Of a DNA stretch of 10,300 nucleotides, positions 1-6,959 are shown in pieces. The DNA is taken from positions 1 through 10,300 of the forward strand of contig JAZQBG010000028.1 of assembly GCA_045545595.1 (NCBI GenBank). Reading direction: 5' to 3'. A program made the translations under genes and the position numbers. The notes under the pieces were generated by a model. That model was not told the origin of the DNA. It ran no database searches and worked only from the letters and a program-made list of their open reading frames with translations. Source of the DNA: SIG205 sp045545595 (GTDB lineage Bacteria > Bacillota_I > Bacilli_A > RF39 > UBA660). The first letter of the stretch is position 1; each line of letters opens with the position of its first letter.

Positions 1-113
1 GACATACTTATTACTTTCTTTAACATCTTTGGATTCTTTCTAAAAAATGTTTTGAATGCTACATCATTTGACATAAAATATTTTATTCTAGTTCTTTCTA
101 CCTGGTTTATCAT
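1..113 (-). CDS. Rpn-family PD-(D/E)XK nuclease/transposase, N-terminal fragment (cut by window edge)
   Basis: Only the first 37 codons are visible; the gene runs off the left edge. The reading frame starts at the ATG at 113-111, preceded by GGGAG about 10 nt upstream. The peptide has the pattern SNDVAFKTFFRKNPKMLKKV at residues 14-33. This resembles the conserved start of the Rpn / PDDEXK_2 family, where a D-x-x-FK-x-x-F motif precedes a segment rich in Leu and Ile. Proteins of this family are putative recombination-promoting nucleases, often annotated as transposases and often present in many copies. The catalytic PD-(D/E)XK residues would lie outside the window, so it cannot be judged whether the gene is intact. 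The family call rests on a short N-terminal pattern and is moderately secure. The gene is separated from leuS by a terminator, so it probably has its own promoter in 114-236. Confidence 0.55.
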   Translation of the reverse strand, partial: MINQVERTRIKYFMSNDVAFKTFFRKNPKMLKKVISM

Positions 114-236
114 AAAAAATCATCTCCCAATATATATATCGAGAATTTTTTATCAATTTACTTCTTTTTTTGTGATTTTTTATATTTTCTTTAAATGAAT
201 AACGGAATATTGCATTATACAACTCTTGAAAGGAAT
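114..236. other. Short AT-rich intergenic stretch before the Rpn-like gene
   Basis: The stretch holds no open reading frame of note. On the minus strand there is a good TATAAT (219-214) without a matching -35 box. There is also a TTGATA (156-151) spaced 16 nt from TATATT (134-129). The second pair would start transcription at or after the ribosome binding site at 128-124, so it is an unlikely promoter for the gene as drawn. No promoter is firmly assigned. Confidence 0.4.
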
Positions 237-263
237 ATAAAAAGGAATGATAATCTCACTCCT
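237..263 (-). terminator. Intrinsic terminator of the leuS operon
   Basis: Directly after the leuS stop codon the minus strand reads AGGAGTGA, a GATTA loop, then TCATTCCT. These form an 8-bp stem with one G-U pair, followed by TTTTAT. Stem, loop and U-tract are in the right order for a minus-strand Rho-independent terminator. Confidence 0.75.
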
Positions 264-2666
264 CTATTTAACTACTATATTAACAATTTTACCTTTAATA
301 ACAATTATCTTAACTATATCTTTATCTTCAGTGTGTCTTTTAACATTTTCGTTAGTTAGTGCAATAATCTTGATTTCATCTTCACTCATATCTTCTCTTA
401 CTAAAATAGTTGCACGAACTTTTCCGTTTACTTGAACCCCGATTTCTTTTTCAGATTCAACTGTTTTAGCTTCATCGTAAATAGGCCAACTACTATCAAC
501 AATTGGACAACCTAAATTGCATATTTCGTTTAGTTCTTCAGTAATATGAGGTGCAAATGGATTTAATAATTTTAACAATGTTGAATAGTCGTCTTTAGTA
601 ATACTATCGTTATTAGAATATGCATTTAACATAGTCATTAGTGTTGAAATAGCAGTATTAAATTTCATAGCTTCTATATCATCACTAACTTTTTTAATTG
701 TTTTATGAATTAAGGCTTCTAAGTTTTTACTATAACCAGACTCATTATTTAATTTATCTTTTAAGTTATATACTCTATCAATAAATCTAGCAACACCCTT
801 TATAGACGATTCATTCCATGGAGCTTCTAGTCCATAATCTCCCATAAATAAGATATATGTTCTTAATGTGTCTGCACCATATTCATCAACTATATCGTTA
901 GGATCGATAACATTACCCTTACTCTTACTCATTTTTTCACCATCAGGTCCTAAAATTAAACCTTGAGCAGTTCTTTTTTGATATGGCTCATCAGTAGGAA
1001 CTAATCCTAAATCATATAAGAAATGATACCAGAATCTAGAATAAATAACGTGTCTTGTAACGTGTTCCATACCTCCATTGTACCAGTCAACATTCATCCA
1101 GTATTTTAATTTTTCTTGAGAAGCAAATTCATCATTGTTATGTGGATCGATATATCTTAAGAAATACCAAGATGATCCGGCCCATTGAGGCATTGTATCA
1201 GTTTCTCTTTTAGCATCCATACCGCATTTAGGACATTTACAATTAACGAATGAATCTATTTTAGCAAGTGGACTTTCTCCATCTGTACCAACTTCAAAAT
1301 TATCTACATCAGGAAGTCTTAATGGTAATTCTTCATAAGGAACAGCCACATCACCACAGTGTTCACAGTGTACTATTGGAATTGGTTCTCCCCAATATCT
1401 TTGACGGTTGAACGCCCAATCTTTCATTTTGTATTGAACACCTTTTTCACCAATACCTTGTTCTTCAAGATACTCTAACATTTTAGCAATTGAATTTTTC
1501 TTATCGCTAAGTCCATTTAATACACCAGAGTTAACCATTTCACCATCACCAGTGTAAGCAGCTTTAGAAATATCTCCACCTTTGATTACTTCAATAATTG
1601 GGATAGCAAATTTTTTAGCGAAGTCATAATCTCTTTCATCATGTGCAGGCACAGCCATAATCGCACCTGTTCCATAACCCATCATTACATAATCAGAAAT
1701 ATAAATTGGGATTTCTGTATTATTTATCGGATTAATCGCACTAATTCCTTCAATTTTAACACCAGTTTTATCTTTAACTAATTGAGTTCTTTCAAATTCA
1801 CTCTTATGACTAGCCATTTCACGATAATCATTAATTGCATCCATATTTTCAATAACATCTTTATATTTATCAATTAATGGATGTTCAGGTGCCATAACCA
1901 TGAATGTAACACCATATAGTGTATCAGGTCTAGTTGTATATATTCTTAATTTTTCATCTACAGTATTTAATTTAAAATTAACAAATGCTCCAGTTGATTT
2001 ACCAATCCAATTCTCCTGTTGTAATTTAATATTAGGTAAATAATCAACTTTTTTAAGACCTTCAAGTAATTTATCAGCATATTCAGTAATTCTTAAATAC
2101 CAAACATCTTTTTCTTTTTGGACTATGTCACTATAGCAAATATCACATTTACCACCTTGACTATCTTCATTTGATAAAACTACTCTACAAGATGGACAAT
2201 AATTAACTAGTGTTTTATCTCTAAACACTAATCCATTTTCAAACATTTTTAAGAAAATCCATTGAGTCCATTTGTAATAATTTTCATCTGTAGTATCTAT
2301 TATTCTATCCCAGTCAAAAGAAAAACCTACTTTCTTTAATTGACCTGCAAATACTTCGATATTTCTATCTGTAAGAATTCTTGGATGAACATTTTGTTTA
2401 ATTGCAGAATTTTCTGTTGGAAGACCAAAGGCATCATAACCAATTGGGAATAATACGTTATATCCTTCCAATCTTCTTTTTCTTGAAACAACTTCTAATC
2501 CAGAATAAGCTTTGATATGTCCTAAATGCATACCTACTCCTGATGGATAAGGAAATTCTACTAATGCATAAAATTTCTTTTTATCACTATTATCGATAGC
2601 TTTGAAACTACCATTATCATCCCAATACTTTTGCCATTTTTTTTCTATTTCTTTAAAATTATACAT
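264..2666 (-). CDS. leuS: Leucyl-tRNA synthetase
   Basis: This cytoplasmic class I synthetase charges tRNA(Leu) with leucine using ATP. At 800 residues it is a full-length bacterial LeuRS. Visible motifs are HLGH (residues 47-50, the HIGH signature) and KMSKS (578-582). The CP1 editing domain shows TTRPDT (244-249) and the AHDERD segment (341-346), which corresponds to the post-transfer editing site. Two pairs of Cys motifs (CPSC 157-160 with CDIC 174-177; CEHC 434-437 with CPKC 478-481) suggest zinc-binding knuckles. The C-terminal end, with VNGKVRA (747-753), is the usual small domain. The ATG overlaps the stop of the upstream membrane gene by 8 nt (ATGTATAA), which points to translational coupling; a weak AAAGGAA lies further upstream. 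Control is by the leucine T-box at 3044-3240. All tryptophans are TGG. Confidence 0.98.
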   Translation of the reverse strand: MYNFKEIEKKWQKYWDDNGSFKAIDNSDKKKFYALVEFPYPSGVGMHLGHIKAYSGLEVVSRKRRLEGYNVLFPIGYDAFGLPTENSAIKQNVHPRILTDRNIEVFAGQLKKVGFSFDWDRIIDTTDENYYKWTQWIFLKMFENGLVFRDKTLVNYCPSCRVVLSNEDSQGGKCDICYSDIVQKEKDVWYLRITEYADKLLEGLKKVDYLPNIKLQQENWIGKSTGAFVNFKLNTVDEKLRIYTTRPDTLYGVTFMVMAPEHPLIDKYKDVIENMDAINDYREMASHKSEFERTQLVKDKTGVKIEGISAINPINNTEIPIYISDYVMMGYGTGAIMAVPAHDERDYDFAKKFAIPIIEVIKGGDISKAAYTGDGEMVNSGVLNGLSDKKNSIAKMLEYLEEQGIGEKGVQYKMKDWAFNRQRYWGEPIPIVHCEHCGDVAVPYEELPLRLPDVDNFEVGTDGESPLAKIDSFVNCKCPKCGMDAKRETDTMPQWAGSSWYFLRYIDPHNNDEFASQEKLKYWMNVDWYNGGMEHVTRHVIYSRFWYHFLYDLGLVPTDEPYQKRTAQGLILGPDGEKMSKSKGNVIDPNDIVDEYGADTLRTYILFMGDYGLEAPWNESSIKGVARFIDRVYNLKDKLNNESGYSKNLEALIHKTIKKVSDDIEAMKFNTAISTLMTMLNAYSNNDSITKDDYSTLLKLLNPFAPHITEELNEICNLGCPIVDSSWPIYDEAKTVESEKEIGVQVNGKVRATILVREDMSEDEIKIIALTNENVKRHTEDKDIVKIIVIKGKIVNIVVK

Positions 2667-3030
2667 CTTTAATCATTCCTTTCTTTTGGTAGTGTTTACC
2701 TATTATTATATACGAGATAAGGATAAGTGGTACTAAAACTACGAAAGCTAGTAACATTTTTAAAAACACAGACTTAAATATATTAACTATTACTAAAGTT
2801 AATGATAATATAAAACTATTTGTTAGTGAAATAATATGAAGAAACTTTCTATATTCTTTTTTTTTAAATTTTTTAAAATCAATATTATATCTTCCCATTA
2901 AAAACGCTTCTTCAACTCTAGGTTTCTTACTTTTAAACTTATTTACTTTTTTTCTTAAAATCATTAAAAACAAATATAAAAGATAACAAATTACAAAAAA
3001 AACTAAAAACTCAATTAAAACTTTAATCAT
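2659..3030 (-). CDS. Small membrane protein of unknown function, first gene of the leucine T-box operon
   Basis: I do not recognise this 123-residue protein. It appears to have three membrane segments: about residues 4-25, 63-85 and 88-113. Between the first and second is a strongly basic stretch with several Lys/Arg clusters and a PRVEEAFLMGRYNID segment. A second ATG in the same frame lies at 3060, but it sits inside the T-box terminator hairpin. The ATG at 3030 has a perfect AGGAGG 7 nt upstream, so 3030 is chosen. The gene comes straight after the T-box leader and its stop overlaps the leuS start, so its supply should follow leucine tRNA charging together with leuS. Its length is too small for a classical amino-acid permease. 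A role in leucine supply is only a guess from the operon. Confidence 0.8.
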   Translation of the reverse strand: MIKVLIEFLVFFVICYLLYLFLMILRKKVNKFKSKKPRVEEAFLMGRYNIDFKKFKKKEYRKFLHIISLTNSFILSLTLVIVNIFKSVFLKMLLAFVVLVPLILISYIIIGKHYQKKGMIKDV

Positions 3031-3037
3031 AATAAAT

Positions 3038-3043
3038 CCTCCT
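3038..3043 (-). promoter_or_regulatory. Start-deciding ribosome binding site of the T-box-controlled membrane gene
   Basis: The minus strand reads AGGAGG here, 7 nt before the ATG at 3030. It lies immediately past the U-tract of the T-box terminator, so the site exists only in read-through transcripts. It rules out the upstream in-frame ATG at 3060. Confidence 0.85.
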
Positions 3044-3079
3044 AAAATAAAAACTTCCATCCATATAAGGACGAAAGTT
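3044..3079 (-). terminator. T-box conditional terminator
   Basis: On the minus strand AACTTTCGTCC (3079-3069) pairs over 11 bp, with two G-U pairs, with GGATGGAAGTT (3062-3052) around a TTATAT loop, followed by TTTATTTT. The 5' arm overlaps the 3' arm of the antiterminator, so the two structures exclude each other as in other T-box leaders. Confidence 0.9.
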
Positions 3080-3240
3080 TCGTGGTACCACCTTAATTCA
3101 TAGAATATCTATGCACTTATTTCTCGTAACGTGAGTAAATCGCTTACCATTACAAAGAAACAAGTTCATAAATAATTTAGATTAGTTTTCACCAAACACT
3201 AACTCTCTAGACTAAATTTAATTTACTACTACTTTTCTTT
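3044..3240 (-). promoter_or_regulatory. Leucine T-box riboswitch leader (specifier CUU)
   Basis: The minus-strand RNA carries the T-box AAGGTGGTACCACG (3094-3081), a close match to the conserved AGGGTGGNACCGCG. Stem I is closed by AAAGAAA (3240-3234) pairing with TTTCTTT (3160-3154). It contains the conserved AGAGAG (3208-3203) and GGTG (3193-3190) apical elements. The specifier loop reads GAA-CUU-G with codon CUU at 3164-3162, which is leucine and fits the downstream leuS. The antiterminator pairs AAGG with CCUU and ACGAA with UUCGU around the UGGUACC bulge, which binds the NCCA end of uncharged tRNA. The competing terminator is listed separately. Uncharged tRNA(Leu) should allow read-through into the membrane protein gene and leuS. 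Confidence 0.96.
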
Positions 3241-3262
3241 TGGTAATAAATAATATGAATAT

Positions 3263-3291
3263 AGTATATAAAATTTATTTAAAGATTTCAA
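3263..3291 (-). promoter_or_regulatory. Sigma-A promoter of the T-box-leuS operon
   Basis: TTGAAA (3291-3286) and TATACT (3268-3263) are separated by exactly 17 nt on the minus strand. Transcription would start near 3256, about 16 nt before stem I of the T-box. The promoter lies between the rpmF terminator and the leader. Confidence 0.8.
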
Positions 3292-3300
3292 GTCTAAAAC

Positions 3301-3326
3301 AAAAAAATGCTAAATATTATTCAGCA
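3301..3326 (-). terminator. Intrinsic terminator after rpmF
   Basis: The minus strand reads TGCTGAA, loop TAATA, TTTAGCA (7 bp with one G-U pair), then seven Ts (3307-3301). The hairpin includes the rpmF stop codon. It separates the ribosomal-protein operon from the leucine T-box operon. Confidence 0.8.
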
Positions 3327-3505
3327 CTTTCAGTTTCAACAACAGTTTTACCTTTGTATGTACCACAATTAGAACATACTCTATGTGGACGAATAGCTTC
3401 ACCACATTTAGGACATTTTACTGTACTATTTTCAGTAATTATATAATTACCATTTCTTCTCATTCTTTTTTTAGTTTTACTAGTTCTTCTGAATGGAACT
3501 GCCAT
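3317..3505 (-). CDS. rpmF: 50S ribosomal protein L32
   Basis: The 62-residue basic protein starts MAVPFRRTSKTKKRMRR, the typical L32 N-terminus. It carries the zinc-binding pairs CPKC (31-34) and CSNC (44-47), so this is the Cys-containing, zinc-dependent form of L32. It is a structural part of the large ribosomal subunit. The ATG has AGGAGG 7 nt upstream. It is the last gene of its operon, placed 11 nt after yceD, the order seen in very many bacteria. A terminator follows directly. Confidence 0.98.
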   Translation of the reverse strand: MAVPFRRTSKTKKRMRRNGNYIITENSTVKCPKCGEAIRPHRVCSNCGTYKGKTVVETESAE

Positions 3506-3516
3506 GAAATTTCCTC

Positions 3517-3999
3517 CTATTCTTTGTTAAGCAACTGATTTAATGCTTCAAAAGGATTATTTTTGTTTTCCTTTTTAGTCTCTTCATTAATAAGTTGCCA
3601 TCCATCACCCTTATATTCTTTCTTATAAGCGTCATCACTTACAATACGAAGTGGGATTTCTACTAGAATATTTTCCCACAAATAAGGTTTTAATTCAAGT
3701 GTATTTAGGTCTTTTTTTAAATTATTTTCATCTTTTTCACCAATTATCTCATTTATTTCAAAAGAAAATGGGTATTTTACTGGTTCTAAAGTTACTGAAC
3801 ATGGTAAAACTAGTTCACCATTTACACGTACATTTAACTCTAAATCTCCTATATCACTTCTTGAAACTTCTCCGATTACCTTAACAGGAGAAATAGAAAT
3901 TATATCTGTATTATCTAAATAATCTTGTTCATATACTAATTCTTCATCTATTTTTATTATCTTTTCTACATTTGATAATAGTCTACTTATATCTATCAT
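3517..3999 (-). CDS. yceD: YceD/DUF177 family protein (large rRNA accumulation protein)
   Basis: This 160-residue soluble protein has the DUF177 signature: a PC pair (Cys67) followed by EPVKYPF (72-78), then EIPLRI (114-119) and GDGWQL (131-136). In E. coli and plants, family members are needed for normal 23S rRNA levels; the B. subtilis homologue is YlbN. The position just before rpmF is conserved across phyla. It starts 8 nt after the stop of the preceding gene, with AGGTGA as ribosome binding site. The match in length, motifs and neighbour makes the family call secure; the molecular activity is not shown by the sequence. Confidence 0.92.
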   Translation of the reverse strand: MIDISRLLSNVEKIIKIDEELVYEQDYLDNTDIISISPVKVIGEVSRSDIGDLELNVRVNGELVLPCSVTLEPVKYPFSFEINEIIGEKDENNLKKDLNTLELKPYLWENILVEIPLRIVSDDAYKKEYKGDGWQLINEETKKENKNNPFEALNQLLNKE

Positions 4000-4007
4000 A
4001 ATATCAC

Positions 4008-4496
4008 CTATCTAATTTTCTTTTTTACTTTTGCCTTTTCCCTATTAATAACAATATTATCTAAAGTATTAAATATTTCTTCATAATGTTCTTTAATAAA
4101 ATCGCTTGTTAAAAATTCTGTACTATTTAATAATTTATAACATGATCTATCATTTAAATCAAAAACTTTATGTTTATTATTATAACTTTTATTTTCTTTA
4201 ATTATCGCACATATATTGAATATTATTTCCACTTCATTTTCTTTAAAAAAGTCACTATTTAAAAACTCTTTACTACACATAACTCTAGTGTTTACAAAAC
4301 TACATTCTTCATAATCTGCAATATTAATTATTTTCTTAGTATTCGCATTTCTATATGCCATAAGATTATTTCTATATATTTTATAATTATCATCATCTAA
4401 ATGAGTACTTAAACTATAAAATTTTGGATTAATTATTTTTTCTATTAAATCGTACTCATTATCTTTTTTTACTAATATTTTACTAACAACTGCCAT
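4008..4496 (-). CDS. Unrecognised protein with an internal duplicated helical segment
   Basis: I do not recognise this 162-residue protein. It has no signal peptide or membrane segment and a basic C-terminus (KAKVKKKIR). Two segments align with each other: about residues 75-99 (EFLNSDFFKE followed by EIIFNICAII) and 125-148 (EFLTSDFIKE followed by EIFNTLDNIV). This suggests a duplicated helix-turn-helix-like unit of some 50 residues per repeat period. The frame can also start at 4505, but AAGAAGGG (4513-4506) abuts that codon directly and is 9 nt from the ATG at 4496, which is therefore preferred. From 4496 the gene overlaps the end of the hydrolase gene by 14 nt, so the two are probably translationally coupled. 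It occupies the position between ylbL and yceD where B. subtilis has ylbM, but shows no TmcAL/YlbM motifs. Confidence 0.75.
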   Translation of the reverse strand: MAVVSKILVKKDNEYDLIEKIINPKFYSLSTHLDDDNYKIYRNNLMAYRNANTKKIINIADYEECSFVNTRVMCSKEFLNSDFFKENEVEIIFNICAIIKENKSYNNKHKVFDLNDRSCYKLLNSTEFLTSDFIKEHYEEIFNTLDNIVINREKAKVKKKIR

Positions 4497-5883
4497 TGCA
4501 TCCATCCCTTCTTAATTCTTTACTTTTAATGTTAATTGTTTCTTTTATATCATAATCTTTTTCATAAGATTTAACATATGCACATAATAATGATACCCTT
4601 AAATTAAATTTTTGTAAACTAAATAATATATCATCTAGTGAACTACTTGGTAATATTTCTCTTGCATCTATTCTATATACATCAATATTATCAAAATATT
4701 TATAGTATGTTCCAGGTACTTTGTCATTTTTATTTTCATAGTATTTTATAATCTTTGGATTACTTGAACATGGATTAGTAAATATTGCCTCACTTACATA
4801 ATAGTTTGTTTTATCTAATACATATTTGCCACTAGTCGCAATAGTTCTAGTACTTCCATCTTCTCCTAAACTCATTATAGGAGACAGATTACTGAAATAT
4901 CCTTTTTTCTCTATCTTAGTTGGAACTATTGATTGACCTGCTATAGCCCTACTAAGTTTTACTTCATTTTTAGTATAAAAATCACTTAAGTTCTTTTTAA
5001 ACAAATCACCCTTTAATAAGTTCTCCATAATACTAATCATATCATTAGTGGAACTAAATAGACCCGCACTTCCTATATAACACTCAAATACATTTGCTTT
5101 AGGATCGTTACATAATCCTCTATCAAAATTAGGAGTTCCCGTTATATTATTAGTAAATAATTTATTATTAAATTTTATATCTGATAGTTTTAACGGTTTT
5201 AAAATTTTATCTGTTAGTAAATCATCAAGTCTTTTATCATTAACTCTTTCTAATATTATTCCACATAATATAGGCGCAATATCATTATAATTGTACTCAT
5301 CTAAACTATTATTTTCTAGTAAAACTTCTTTTATTCTATTTGCTGCTTCTTCTTTAGTATGTGAATCATCTATTCTTCCGTTTGTTAAATATCTACCTTT
5401 ATATTGTAAAAGGTTACTAATTACTAAATCATTAGGTAAATTCTTAAATTCATATAAAATATTTTTAACTTTATCATTTATATTTATTAATTGTTCTTCT
5501 ATAGATTTATACATTAATATTGCAGTTGGAGTTTTAGAAATTGAAGCTACATCAAATAAAGTATCAATATCTAACTCTCTTTTTTTTGTATAGTTAGTAT
5601 ATCCAGTACTATAATTAACTTTAACATCATTTATTTTACTTGTAACATTTATTCCCGGAACAAAACTATACTTCTCAAAAAATGAGTTTATCTGTTCTAT
5701 TACACAATTGAACAACTCATTTATTATTTCTTCTGGAGTTTTATCTCTAAACATTCTTGAACTTAATAATTCATTAAAGTATTTGAGTTCTCTTTCTATA
5801 GTTTGTCTATCTGCATAAACTTGACTATCTAAGTCATTTATTATCTTATCTATCTCTTTATTTAAAATTTTACTACTAAACAT
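4483..5883 (-). CDS. Beta-lactamase-fold serine hydrolase (class C / esterase-like), cytosolic
   Basis: This 466-residue protein fits the serine beta-lactamase-like family (PF00144), which includes class C beta-lactamases, D-aminopeptidases and family VIII esterases. The nucleophile motif SxxK is S114-I-S-K117. A Y-N-D (199-201) stands where Y-S-N or Y-S-D is usual, followed by the expected hydrophobic LCGIILE. The segment NDPKA (259-263) and GSAGLFSST (271-279) are typical of the family. The third motif, usually HTG or KTG, appears as E-D-G (341-343). There is no signal peptide, so the enzyme seems to stay in the cytoplasm, which is unusual for enzymes acting on peptidoglycan. The N-terminal 70 residues are predicted helical, and about 100 residues follow the core domain. 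AGGGGTG precedes the ATG. The substrate is unknown. Confidence 0.8.
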   Translation of the reverse strand: MFSSKILNKEIDKIINDLDSQVYADRQTIERELKYFNELLSSRMFRDKTPEEIINELFNCVIEQINSFFEKYSFVPGINVTSKINDVKVNYSTGYTNYTKKRELDIDTLFDVASISKTPTAILMYKSIEEQLININDKVKNILYEFKNLPNDLVISNLLQYKGRYLTNGRIDDSHTKEEAANRIKEVLLENNSLDEYNYNDIAPILCGIILERVNDKRLDDLLTDKILKPLKLSDIKFNNKLFTNNITGTPNFDRGLCNDPKANVFECYIGSAGLFSSTNDMISIMENLLKGDLFKKNLSDFYTKNEVKLSRAIAGQSIVPTKIEKKGYFSNLSPIMSLGEDGSTRTIATSGKYVLDKTNYYVSEAIFTNPCSSNPKIIKYYENKNDKVPGTYYKYFDNIDVYRIDAREILPSSSLDDILFSLQKFNLRVSLLCAYVKSYEKDYDIKETINIKSKELRRDGCNGSC

Positions 5884-5905
5884 ATATTACACCCCTGAAT
5901 ATGTT

Positions 5906-6907
5906 CTATTTATTATCTATCAAATAATCTATTGTCTCATCAAAAGTTTTAGCCTCGTATATTTCTATATCATACTTATTTTTTTTCTTTTCTTTTTTTA
6001 CTTCATCATAGTTAGCTGTTGGAGCAATAAAGATGTCACAATCACTATTAACAGCCCCACGAAGTTTGTATTTTACTCCACCGATTTCTCCAACATTTCC
6101 TTCACTATCTATTGTACCAGTCCCACATATCTTTTTGTTTTGTGAAATATTAGAATCCATTAATCTATCATAGATTGCGATAGAAAGCATTAACCCACCA
6201 CTAGGACCCGCTTCATTACCTTTAAAACTAATTTCAACATCAGGATTTGTTTCTAATACATAATTGGTAATTATTCCAATACCTACTTTCTTTTCACCTT
6301 CAATATCAATAACTGTAGCAGTTCTAATCTTTTTTTCTTCTTTGCTCATTACTTCTATGTTTAATTCTGTACCAATTTCATTCTCTATAACTATATTTTT
6401 AAATTCATCCATATTGTGAATTATATTATTGTTAACTTTAATTATTTGGTCTCCAACTTCTAAATCTGTTTTTGCTTCTTCAAAAACATAAGTAACTAAA
6501 ACTTTTTCGCCTATTATATCATATTCCATACTAGCTTTTTTGTAAGCATTAATAGTTGCATTATTAATAGATTCTTCTAATAATACTTTGTTTCTATATA
6601 ATTCTTCTTCGTAATCATACTCTTGATCTATAATTTTTTCTAAGTCCCAATGAGGAATTACATACGATAATAAAAATGTACCAACATTACCTTTTAATTG
6701 ATTAACATAACACAGATTAATGTCTTGGTTGCTATCTTTTCCCTCAATTTCAATTCTATCATTTATCTCTAATATTCCTCCACCACTATATATATAATAA
6801 GGAAGTGGGAAAGTAAGAATAATATATATTATAAATAAAGATAATAGAAAAATAAAATTATCTTTTATAAAGTTTTTAATTTTAACATATAATTTATTAA
6901 ATATCAT
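5906..6907 (-). CDS. Membrane-anchored PDZ and Lon-type (S16) serine protease, SepM/YlbL family
   Basis: The order is a short basic N-terminus, one membrane segment (about 18-40), a linker, a PDZ domain (about 140-190, with DLEVGDQIIKVN at 148-159), and a Lon proteolytic domain (about 205-333). The catalytic Ser236 lies in GPSGG (234-238) and the catalytic Lys279 in IGGVK (275-279), the Ser-Lys dyad of peptidase family S16. The domain faces outward. Streptococcal SepM trims the competence pheromone CSP, and B. subtilis YlbL is a related non-essential protease; the substrate here is unknown. At 333 residues it has the usual family length. The ATG has AAGGAG with a spacing of 7 nt. It is the first gene of the unit running to rpmF and is followed after 22 nt by the hydrolase gene. 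Confidence 0.93.
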   Translation of the reverse strand: MIFNKLYVKIKNFIKDNFIFLLSLFIIYIILTFPLPYYIYSGGGILEINDRIEIEGKDSNQDINLCYVNQLKGNVGTFLLSYVIPHWDLEKIIDQEYDYEEELYRNKVLLEESINNATINAYKKASMEYDIIGEKVLVTYVFEEAKTDLEVGDQIIKVNNNIIHNMDEFKNIVIENEIGTELNIEVMSKEEKKIRTATVIDIEGEKKVGIGIITNYVLETNPDVEISFKGNEAGPSGGLMLSIAIYDRLMDSNISQNKKICGTGTIDSEGNVGEIGGVKYKLRGAVNSDCDIFIAPTANYDEVKKEKKKNKYDIEIYEAKTFDETIDYLIDNK

Positions 6908-6929
6908 GGTGACGCTCCTTTACAATTTA

Positions 6930-6959
6930 ATTATAACAAAAATTAGGTGAATATATGAA
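6930..6959 (-). promoter_or_regulatory. Extended -10 promoter for the sepM-rpmF unit
   Basis: The minus strand reads TGTTATAAT (6938-6930), a perfect extended -10 (TGnTATAAT). A weak TTCATA (6959-6954) lies 18 nt upstream. Transcription would start near 6923 and leave a leader of about 15 nt carrying the ribosome binding site. The -35 lies over the ylbJ start codon, so the two divergent genes may affect each other. Confidence 0.65.

Noticed and set aside
129..156. TTGATA with TATATT as promoter of the Rpn-like gene
   Set aside because: The start would fall at or after the ribosome binding site of the gene, so the transcript could not be translated normally from the chosen ATG.
247..435. Plus-strand open frame with a hydrophobic product
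   Set aside because: It lies antisense over the 3' end of leuS and the leuS terminator; the hydrophobic run comes from the AT-rich complement. There is no ribosome binding site.
3240..3446. Plus-strand open frame of 68 codons
   Set aside because: It is antisense to rpmF and to the T-box promoter and has no start context.
3651..3884. Plus-strand open frame of 77 codons
   Set aside because: It lies wholly antisense to yceD; the leucine-rich product is an artefact of the complement strand.
4008..4496. The unknown gene in the ylbM position as a shortened TmcAL/YlbM
   Set aside because: No nucleotidyltransferase-type N-terminal motif (the ...NPFHxGH pattern) is present, and the length and repeats do not fit.
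5291..5593. Plus-strand open frame of 100 codons
   Set aside because: It lies wholly antisense within the serine hydrolase gene, which has clear motifs in its own frame.
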